Source: Euptelea pleiosperma (lineage: Eukaryota; Streptophyta; Magnoliopsida; Ranunculales; Eupteleaceae). Taken from it: a stretch of 64,000 nucleotides of DNA. Below are positions 57,659-64,000 of the stretch, one piece after another (within the stretch, counting starts at the first letter, position 1; the number at the start of each line of letters is the position of its first letter). The notes under the pieces were generated by a model that was not told where the DNA came from, searched no databases, and was given only the letters and a program-made list of their open reading frames with translations. The stretch covers positions 14,323,190 to 14,387,189 of the forward strand of contig CM068553.1 in NCBI GenBank assembly GCA_035048495.1. Reading direction: 5' to 3'. The position numbers were made by a program, and so were the translations under genes.

Positions 57659-58601
57659 TGTCAACAATTTGCATTCCGTTTCTCCGTGTTCTCATTTAGA
57701 CTGATTATTATGGAGCTTGGATCTATTTGCATGCCCATACTTCTTTCTAATATTTTCTCTTAAGGTATTAAATGTCAGTAATATCACTTGGTACTAGTAC
57801 CAAGTCTGGTACTTGTCATGAGTCTTGACCAAAAAGACTCGGAACCAAATCATGTTTGAGGATGAGGCTGCACTGATCAGTGAAGTACTTCATTATCTTT
57901 CACATCCATTTTAAAGAGGATTAGATTCAAATCTAGGGAGTAGTAGCTTATAGTTGGGTTTCATGTTCGTTTTGCCCCTCCAGTCTTCCATGTCCTTTTC
58001 AGATTTCAGCTATTGAAAAATTTTGAGGGATTTCTAGGACAAGATCCTGAGACCCACCGAGATAACTAGGTTATGAAAAAGGCATTATACCTTAATTGGA
58101 GTTCTTTATTTGTGGCAAGATAATTGGAATTCTTATTTTCTTATGGTCAGATAGATCTGTTAATGTCCCAATTTGATGCTAACTTTTTTGTTTTATTTTA
58201 ACTGAAATGGCTCCCAAACTTGTCATACTTTGGAAAGTTTAAAGAACACTGTCACTTCATGAATTAAGTGTCTAGCAGTGGAAATGCAAGAAGTAATCTC
58301 CTAGATGGTACATTCCAAATGCTTGTGGCATGCCCTCCTAGATGGTACATTCCAAATGCTTGTGGCATTGGGCATGCCACAAGCATTTTGTCAAATAATC
58401 TTTTGAAGTAATTAGAACTGCTTTAGTTTGTTTGTTGGAATAGTCTTCTGAACTTCTCCATGTAAAAAATCTTTCAAGTTTGGTGGACTTAGCTTGGGAG
58501 ATGCTGACTTTGTTTGCAATTGCATTTGTCATTACTCGTTTTTCCTTTCTAGGTAATTGCCATGGTCTATGAATGTTTGAAGCCAGCTCAAACCACTATG
58601 G

Positions 58602-58704
58602 TGGCACTTTCCAAAATACACAAGGTCTCATCTTTGTTGTTGACAGCAATGACAGGGACCATGTGGCTGAGGCAAGGGATGAGCTCCACAGGATGCTGAA
58701 TGAG
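58602..58704 (+). pseudogene. ARF GTPase exon fragment (switch II-distal part)
   Basis: Reads [20 protein letters not shown] and [12 protein letters not shown] up to the donor GAG|GTAAAT at 58704, almost identical to plant ARF1-class small GTPases, which recruit vesicle coats at the Golgi. The upstream part (GDVGGQ motif, phosphate loop) is absent or replaced by unrelated sequence. Confidence 0.8.
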
Positions 58705-59077
58705 GTAAATCTTTGTTAAAAAAGCATTTTGCTTTATGATTTCTATCCACCGATGTGAGCCGGGTGGTAGTTGGAACTTCTTATAAAGTTTTAAAATCCT
58801 TCTCCCTCTAACCTACTAACTACACTGCTTGCTTGCCAAAAAGAAGTAACAGAGACTTTAACAACAACTTTTGGAGTTTGTAAGAGTGGTTTCTAGGATC
58901 TAAGATATTGTTGTTGAGAAGGGAAGTGCTTGTAGCTGCCTATTGTAACTTAATCATTTTTCCTTATGTTAAAATGACATATTAACAAATATTGAGATAG
59001 ACCACTTGTGGTCCTTGAGTACAAATTGTTCATAGGTGATCTAATTGAAGTACAAATTTATTTTTGGGTGGTTGCAG

Positions 59078-59196
59078 GATGAGTTACGAGATGCTGTGTT
59101 GCTCGTTTTTGCAAATACGCAAGATCTACCAAATGCAATGAATGCTGTTGAAATTACTGATAAGCTGGGATTGCATTACTTGTGTCAGAGACATTG
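59078..59196 (+). pseudogene. ARF GTPase exon fragment with altered NKxD motif
   Basis: Between GCAG and GTAAGA it reads [20 protein letters not shown] and [18 protein letters not shown]. The guanine-specificity motif NKQD is NTQD (ACG for AAG), which would abolish normal GTP binding. The C-terminal ARF exon is not found downstream, so this copy is a non-functional fragment, in phase with the exon at 58602. Confidence 0.85.
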
Positions 59197-59219
59197 GTAA
59201 GATGTTTGCTTGCATTCTT

Positions 59220-60555
59220 TGTGCTTGAGAAGTGGTTAGTAGTGGTAGCAATCCTTGACCGACCTAGTTGAATAGCTTGGCTTTTTCCCTGTTGGTTTGG
59301 GGGCATATCTAGGTACTTGCATTTTGCGTTCTCTATTTCCTTAAACCAAGTACACTAGTTCTTCAATCAGGTATGTCTCGTTTATAAGTTTATCCCTTTG
59401 ATATGTTTTGAAATGGGCTTCTATCCTGGATTCTTTTGGACAAGCATCTACTGTTCCACGTAACTATCCTTGTTCTAGGTTCTTAATTGTTCTTGCTAAC
59501 CATGGTTCGATTATCTCTAACTCATCAAACTAGAAACCCTCTGTAGAGTGCCATGATAGAAATGTGGACCACACTTTGGATCCATTTCACCCAGGTCTTC
59601 ACTAACAGTAGGTGTCTTACGCAAACAGAGTGTTGTTCAGCTATTAAAGTGAAGGAGCAAGAAGGAATTGGAAAAGGAGAACAAGTCCAAAACTTTAACG
59701 TTGATGGCTTAAACTCAATCCTAAATGTCATTATGTTCTCATGAAATATTTTTTTTAGAATCAGTTTGTTTTGAGTGGTTTTTATTTGAAATTTTTGGGT
59801 GAAACAAAATGGAGAGGAATTCTTGGGATTAATTTCAGTTTTGGATGAGAAATATTTGTGGTTTTCTGAGCCATTATTAGGCATGGCAGCCAGTCATGGT
59901 AGTGATGCAGTTCATGGGACGGAGCCCCTATTTTAAGTATTATTTTCATATGAAAACGGTTCAGTTTCAAGTCGTTCTTATGGGAGAGTCGCATGGCTTC
60001 ATGTTACTGTTTTGGGAGGAGTTTGATTGATAAAACAACAGTCATTTGGAGATGTTTTTGGGTACCAAAAATTGATTTTCTGTAGGACGTTTTTGATAGG
60101 AGAAATGGTTACAGTTCTGGATCTGGTTTGAGTCATTTTTTTTGGTTCAGAATAGGGAATTATGCCCATTGTTCATATAAAAGAAAGTATAAATTTTTGG
60201 ATGTGTTGGTGTGTTCAAACCAGTCCATTAAAGGAGGTTTGTGAGTTGAAAAATCTGGGCATAATACATATTTAAGTTGGACAAAAATAAAAAGGAATAA
60301 AGGGATTTTCTTAAAGTGATTTTGAGTGGTTTTTCATGGCCATTAATGGTTAGGTGAAGGTCTGAGTTGGAGTCATATTCCGTGACGTTTCTACAACATT
60401 TTGTTTCATTTTTTGTTCCAAAATCTGGGAAAAACCCCATGGGCTTTAGGTTAGTTGTTGAGAATGAAAGGGCAGGGATTTAGGTCGTTGTTGTGGGCCC
60501 TATATGGTTAGAATTGGCTAGACCATGAGTGAAAGGAGTAGGTGCTGCTCTGTTT
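59220..60555. other. Non-coding stretch after the ARF fragment
   Basis: No exon with good motif or splice borders. It runs into the CACTA-like terminus at 60605. Confidence 0.4.
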
Positions 60556-60605
60556 CAGTTCAGCAAACAGAAACCGAAATAGAGCATATGTTTGTAGTAG
60601 TAGTG
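60556..60605 (-). mobile_element. CACTA-type terminus, right-hand end
   Basis: The plus strand reads ACCGAAATAGAGCATATG then TTTGTAGTAGTAGTG, the mirror image of a CACTACTACTACAAA terminus with the subterminal word AACCGAAATA also seen beside the end at 11047. The sequence differs from the end at 54175, so the two are unlikely to be one pair. Confidence 0.5.
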
Positions 60606-61292
60606 TAAAAAGTAACAAGAGAATAGGCATGGGCTGACCCGTTCTTGTCCCAGTAGGGAGGACAACAAAGATTTGTGGGCAGGGTATGAGTGCACAATGA
60701 CCTTAAGTTATGATGGACAAAGTTACTGACATTTGGCTTCCTTTGTCAGGAGGGTGGCGTACATATTCTTCATTGGGAGTAAAGCATCAATAAAGCCTTT
60801 TCTATGCCTAACTTGGGCCTTGATGGAATATAATGTGTTTCTGAAAATTGTTCTTATAGATTTTTACTTTCACTCTGTTGTAATTCATATGTTAGCCATA
60901 ACATTGAGCTGTAACATCCCATTTTTGTGGTGTAAACTGTAAAGCTGGGCAATAGCTATAAAGTTCAGATATGTCATTAATCTTGTTAGACATGCCATCA
61001 AACAGGCTTGGGCCAAAGGATCCACTAGGTTATGATATTTTTTGACTTTTTCAGTGGCTGCTCATTTGATTTTGGATGGCAACTAAGTTTACTCTCATAT
61101 GTTGGAATTGCATGACCTTTCTTCCCCCAACTTCAGTAGTCATTTTTTCTATCTGGGGACTATGATTTAGGCTGAAATAGGAGGACTGTCTTAGGAAAGG
61201 GAATTGGATCAATGTGGGACGAAGCCAAGATGTAGATATCATTCCTTTTTGTTATGTTATTTCTTTCTTAAATTCTATTTTCTCATGTTTAT

Positions 61293-63856
61293 TGAAAGTA
61301 GGATTTTTCCGTGTCTTCGAATCGGAAACCCTAATTTCAACACATTTTTAATTTATCCGAGATTTTCTATAAAATTCAGAGATTCTAGCATAGGGGTTCG
61401 TGTCGGATGTCGATCTGCACTTGGGATTAGTTGGGTTAGCGCGATTAAGAGCATGAAATAACAGATTTTTCACAGAAATTACTACTAAGGAAAATGGAGT
61501 GGTGAGAATGATGATAAATGCTCGATTTTAAAACTTCTTTTGACGATTTTAAAGAGAGAATTTTTCACACGCAATAAACACATAAAGAAATAACAAACTC
61601 TGAAATGCAAAATATCATTCTTATCAATTATGAAAGGTTCTTACACTTATCAACTCAAATTAAACGACAGAAAGAAATTGCAAAACAAAAGAGAGATTTA
61701 ATCTAGAGAGATAAAATTGAAGAATTCTAGAGAGAGAAAGAAGGAGAGAGAGGGAGTAAGCCAGAGGGAGGTATAGAGAGAGAGATTAAGGTGAAACTAG
61801 AGAAATAGAAGTTGAAACCCACACACTTACCCGGCTAAGGATAGGCCATGTAATGGCGAAATGGAGAGCGGAGTCTTGCTGCCCAGAATGGTGGGGGTCT
61901 TTGGTGGGGATGAAAGAAGACTGGTGTGCTCACTGAGAGTAAGGATCCTGACAAGTTGAAGGAGATCTGGCCGGTGCAAGGGAGCTGCAAGGGGAGAATG
62001 GTACCCGTTGTGGCTGCTATGTGCAGCCGCTTGGAGCGTTGCAGGTGCGCTAAAACCGTGAGATGAAGAAGAACCTGTGGTGGGGATTGTATAAGTAGAG
62101 ATCATGAGATGCTTGTGCTACGGGCGGACCACCATTTCAGCAATAATGGAGGAGGATGGCGGGTTCGTTTCAAGCCGAACCAACAACTGGTGAAGTGCAG
62201 GTGGGCGTTTGCTTTGAGAGATCCTTGCTGGCCAACGGATCAGCTCCTAACTTTTCCCTTGATCGTGGGTCCTTCCATCTTGCTGGCGGTACAGGTTGAG
62301 GGGATCCAGACAGTGGTGGTGCATTGTAGCGTTTGGAGGAGGAAGAGGCAGTGCTAGGCAGTTTTTAAAGGGAGCAGCGGTGATGAGAGTGACGCCCAGC
62401 AACTGGTTGAAGACCATGAACCAGGTCTGATTCGTTAGGTATAGAGACGGTGCTGCAGGGGGGCGGTGAAGATGGGAGGTGGCCGGAAGGGGTGAACCAG
62501 TCCGGCGAACACGTAGGCGGCAAAGTTGGCGGGTTGGTGGTGCGCTGGTTTCGCTATCGACGCACCTGCAAGAAGGAGAGGAAGAAGAAGAAGAAGAAGA
62601 AGAAAGGGAGGAGAAGAAGAGGAAGGGGATTGGTTGATGGGGTTGTGCAGGTGATGGCTGGAGTTGCAACCTGCAACTCCGACGAAAACGTTAGGAAGAA
62701 GATGAAGAAGGTGGAGGAGAAGTGGAGGAAAATAGCCTAAAGAGAGGGGGAAAAGGGGCAAGAGAGTTTTTGGGAGAGAATGGAAGAGATTGGAGGGGGA
62801 TTAGGGTTCCAAAGAACCCTTCTCCTTCCCCTTTTAAAGCTCCCTAGTTTCCATTAATGGAAATTAGGGAATTTTTGAAATAAAAAAATAATTTTTTTTT
62901 TTTAATTAAAATACTACTTTTCTATGGGGAATGTCCCCATTTAGTGGACCCCCCATTTTTTAAAATTTAATTAAAATTATTTTGAAGTTCACGGGGTCCA
63001 CTAACTGGTCGGACAGCGAGTCGATGATGATGGGCCCGGCTACTGGCCCACATGGATTGATGATGTCCATCGTCTCACAAGATGATGTGACAGACAGTCT
63101 GATGGCGATCGGATGGATGGTGACTTGATTGGGACCCAGATTGGTAGATCGACGGATCTAGAGAGATCCAACGGTCCGATGGAAGATCCAACAGTCAGAA
63201 AGCTAAGGGAGATGAGATAAAGCCGATGGGCAGGAATTCTGGGGTTAGGTCAGTAGATTCGAGGACCGAGAGATGAAGAGAGAGAGAGAATAAGGAGAGA
63301 TGAGAGAGAAAGTATCAGAAAATAGAGATAAAAGTATTGGCTGAGGGTCTGGAACCCTGGTCTTCACTGTGACCATCCTCACGCTTCTCCAGTAGAGTAG
63401 ACTATCATTCCTAGTTGATTCAAGTGGCTTTAAATGTTTTGGTCCATCTCTTGGTCATTGGCTCTCCTACTCTCTTCGTTCTTTAGGCCAACTTTTTGGT
63501 CCTCTTATTCAGCCCATATTTGGCCCATATCTTCTAGTCATAGCATGTGGGCTCTTTAAGCTTTGATAATGGGCTTTCCTGATTGATGTGGGCTCGTAAG
63601 TCTCAAAAATTGCCCCATCGGAGTTTCCTGCGACAGAAGAAGCGCGTAATGAGACTTTATCAGAACGACTCAATGTCCAGGCTTCCGAAAATGTGTTTAA
63701 TGCATGCAAATATACCATTTCGTCCAGAAAAGTGTGTTCTATGCAACAGAAGAGACTCTTACATAGAAAAGTAGATAAATAGAGCATTTTACGTAGGAGA
63801 GTGCGATAATGCTAAAAGGATAATTGCTTAAAATAAGCACTTTTGAGCGAATATCA
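61293..63856 (-). mobile_element. Solo LTR, 2564 bp, of the tRNA-Asp element family
   Basis: TGAAAGTAGG...GCGAATATCA with perfect target duplication TTTAT (61288-61292, 63857-63861). The 3' third is closely similar to 36337-38711 (GGGCCCGGCTACTGGCCCAC; GACTTGATTGGGACCCAGAT). A palindrome at 62660-62680 is shared. Several frames over 62100-62760 are LTR filler. It interrupts sequence between the ARF fragments and the exon-like piece at 63894. Confidence 0.88.
62660..62680. promoter_or_regulatory. Conserved LTR palindrome GGAGTTGCA/TGCAACTCC
   Basis: 9-bp perfect stem with a 3-base loop. The same element is at 37474-37494, 40235-40255 and, with a shorter stem, 46730-46748, at comparable places in LTRs that otherwise differ greatly in length. 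No factor is known to me; conservation amid filler suggests a role, which is an inference. Confidence 0.6.
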
Positions 63857-63893
63857 TTTATAATTTGAACACTGCGAGCATCTTGTTCTACAG

Positions 63894-63969
63894 GATGCCG
63901 ATGAGGCCCTTGGGAGCCTAACGTCCAAGCTTGTTCAAGGAACTCAGAAGTGCATACGGGTTCACCAAG
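63894..63969 (+). other. Exon-like segment of an unidentified gene at the window edge
   Basis: Flanked by CTACAG and CCAAG|GTGAGT, 76 bp. One frame is open: DADEALGSLTSKLVQGTQKC then IRVHQ. Good splice sites and an open frame support a real exon, either of a gene continuing past the window or of the same captured series. I do not recognise the protein. Confidence 0.45.
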
Positions 63970-64000
63970 GTGAGTAATTTCTCCTTATTGCTGCTTTGTT

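Overview
This window is nuclear DNA of a flowering plant. The evidence is a wall-associated receptor-like kinase gene with plant-type introns, Athila-, Sirevirus- and CACTA-like elements, AT-rich introns and many MITEs. The species cannot be read from the sequence. It is a transposon-dense accessory region with one gene that looks intact. No operons, CRISPR arrays, prophage or convincing tRNA/rRNA genes were seen.

Layout. (1) 1-5704: a non-autonomous LTR retrotransposon with ~405-bp LTRs and a non-coding interior of tandem repeats. It abuts an LTR fragment (5705-6037) of a second family. (2) 6642-16680: an LTR retrotransposon on the minus strand with TG...CA termini, ~1.6-kb LTRs, a 5-bp target duplication (CACAT) and a tRNA-Asp primer site. 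Two decayed ORFs remain and it carries a CACTA end. It sits inside an older repeat whose other copy is at 23985-24600. (3) 16686-25900: a palindromic MITE (16981-17170), a 1.26-kb LTR (17534-18790), tandem repeats, a Helitron-like 3' end (23026) and hAT-like MITEs. (4) 26009-31733: the WAK gene in three exons, whose 3.1-kb first intron has collected at least five MITEs, one nested in another. (5) 32464-33150: a broken RNase H domain of a LINE. (6) 34480-52300: a 40-nt G run, Sirevirus-like LTR pieces, several copies of the same long LTR family as in (2), and a compact TRIM/SMART element with three LTR copies (48821-49536). The solo LTRs at 36337-38711, 45516-48712 and 61293-63856 have perfect target duplications. 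(7) 52875-54018: a broken retroelement ORF with an acidic tail. (8) 54175 to the end: a CACTA left end, then degenerate exons of cytosolic GAPDH, a TPR-like protein and an ARF GTPase, then a solo LTR splitting an intron-like stretch before a last exon-like segment at 63894-63969.

The genes do not form a pathway. The one functional unit is the WAK receptor kinase; the rest is repeat biology. The most unusual structures are the three-LTR TRIM with a ~205-bp foldback, a family of solo LTRs that doubles in length between copies yet keeps an 18-21 nt palindrome, a tandemly repeated primer-binding-site/LTR junction, and multi-gene exon fragments next to a CACTA end. Terminal sequences, target duplications, splice sites and motifs were read directly; clade names are inferences from PBS, PPT and motif style.
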